A program made the translations under genes and the position numbers. A stretch of DNA of 7,178 nucleotides from Candidatus Thalassarchaeaceae archaeon (lineage in GTDB: Archaea; Thermoplasmatota; Poseidoniia; Poseidoniales; Thalassarchaeaceae): positions 1 to 7,178 of the forward strand of contig JAQXFA010000083.1 in the NCBI GenBank assembly GCA_029250565.1, written 5' to 3'. Each line of letters begins with the position of its first letter. Within the stretch, counting starts at the first letter, position 1. Below are positions 6,524 to 7,178 of this stretch, piece after piece. The notes under the pieces are model-generated. The model made no database searches. It was not told the DNA's origin and worked only from the letters and a program-made list of their open reading frames with translations.

Positions 6524-6637
6524 CTCCTTCGCCTGCTAAAGCGGGTCGCACCATACCCATATTGATTGCGACCGATGAAACCACCATCTGCCACCTAAAC
6601 TAAGCAGTTAAGAGGGCCGTTTGTGTGGCCCCATCCA
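6524..6637. promoter_or_regulatory. Divergent spacer between pyrB and the heptose kinase gene
   Basis: This 114-bp spacer must hold promoters for both units. I see no convincing TATA box in either direction. It contains the inverted repeat described above and, nearer the kinase, GGGCC (6614–6618) and GGCCC (6627–6631) around an 8-base loop, a short 5-bp stem ending 6 bases before the kinase start codon. Confidence 0.45.
6544..6573. repeat. 7-bp inverted repeat upstream of pyrB
   Basis: GGTCGCA at 6544–6550 and TGCGACC at 6567–6573 are perfect inverted copies separated by 16 bases, 20–50 bp before the pyrB start. The 23-bp centre-to-centre spacing of the arms, about two helical turns, would suit a dimeric DNA-binding protein as well as a leader hairpin. 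It could be a pyr operator, but no known pyrimidine regulator motif is recognised. Confidence 0.4.
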
Positions 6638-7178
6638 ATGCTCATAGTGAGAACTCCCGTTAGGGTTTCGTTTTGTGGCGGTGGTACTGACTTGCCAGCG
6701 TTTTACAAAAACAGCGATGATGGAGGATTGGTTACCTCTGTAGCACTAGATGCCTACATCTATGTCACGGTGAACAAACGTTTTGATAATACCATTAGAG
6801 TCTCATATAGCCAAACTGAAAATGTTGATGATTTTGAGGAGTTAAAACACGAATTAGTTAGAGAAGCAATGCGTCTTACTGGCGTTACGTCTGGAATTGA
6901 AATTACCACTATCGCAGACATTCCTGGTCAAGGCACTGGACTTGGCTCTTCTTCATCAGTAACTGTTGGGTTACTCCATGCTTTACACACATATGCGGGG
7001 CGGGAAGTTACTGCTAAACAATTAGCAGAAGAGGCTTGCCAAATTGAGATTGAAGTGTTGGGGCAACCTATTGGAAAGCAGGACCAATATGCGGCCGCTT
7101 TTGGAGGATTGAATCAAATTCGATTTAATTCAGATGAATCGGTTGATGTCATCGCACTTGACTCCACAGCAAGTTCTA
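6638..7178 (+). CDS. hddA: GHMP kinase, D-glycero-D-manno-heptose 7-phosphate kinase type (C-terminus beyond window)
   Basis: 180 codons are visible and the frame is open at the right edge; family members usually have about 330–350 residues, so roughly half is seen. The N-terminus RTPVRVSFCGGGTDLP (5–20) and the segment IRVSYSQTENVDDFEELKH are characteristic of the HddA subgroup. The ATP-binding GHMP loop is GTGLGSSSS at 99–107, and GQPIGKQDQYAAAFGG at 142–157 carries the substrate and catalytic-site signature. HddA phosphorylates the anomeric carbon of heptose 7-phosphate on the way to nucleotide-activated heptose for surface glycans. Related sugar kinases (fucokinase or L-glycero types) share the fold, so the exact sugar is uncertain. 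The ATG at 6638 puts the family motif at the usual distance. A GTG at 6623 is also in frame, and neither start has a clear Shine-Dalgarno site. Downstream pathway genes would lie outside the window. Confidence 0.88.
   Translation, partial: MLIVRTPVRVSFCGGGTDLPAFYKNSDDGGLVTSVALDAYIYVTVNKRFDNTIRVSYSQTENVDDFEELKHELVREAMRLTGVTSGIEITTIADIPGQGTGLGSSSSVTVGLLHALHTYAGREVTAKQLAEEACQIEIEVLGQPIGKQDQYAAAFGGLNQIRFNSDESVDVIALDSTASS

Overview
The window looks archaeal, most plausibly a planktonic euryarchaeon of the Marine Group II / Poseidoniales type. This lineage call is inference. The visible support is a pyrB–pyrI pair of archaeal size and order, a TtuA/Ncs6-family tRNA thiolase with N- and C-terminal zinc knuckles, two adjacent Roadblock/LC7-type genes, and a mix of strong Shine-Dalgarno starts with starts that have none. 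No rRNA, tRNA, CRISPR array, insertion sequence or integrase was recognised.

Layout. Positions 1–3436 (minus strand) hold a tight two-gene unit: a 116-residue Roadblock/LC7 protein, then, one base after its stop, a protein of more than 1,028 residues that runs off the left edge. The large protein has a second Roadblock-like domain near its N-terminus, a central coiled coil of about 285 residues, a helical region and a Ser/Asp/Glu-rich tail. Positions 3437–3720 form a divergent regulatory region, AT-rich on the right, with a perfect GC-rich hairpin and a cluster of TTTCA/TGAAA palindromes. Positions 3721–4740 (plus) encode the tRNA 2-thiolation enzyme. It converges, with only 4 bp between stop codons, on a minus-strand operon (4745–6523) transcribed pyrB → pyrI → DCC/DUF393 thiol-disulfide protein. 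A 114-bp divergent spacer then leads to a plus-strand GHMP kinase of the HddA type, cut by the right edge.

How the genes fit together. PyrB and PyrI are the catalytic and regulatory chains of aspartate carbamoyltransferase, the committed step of pyrimidine synthesis; their start and stop codons overlap, as expected for fixed stoichiometry. The DCC protein follows 16 bp later and is probably co-transcribed. The kinase points to heptose activation for surface glycans. The least explained unit is the Roadblock plus coiled-coil pair. Roadblock proteins commonly partner small Ras/MglA-like GTPases, so the pair may be a regulator joined to a large scaffold, but no GTPase is visible here.
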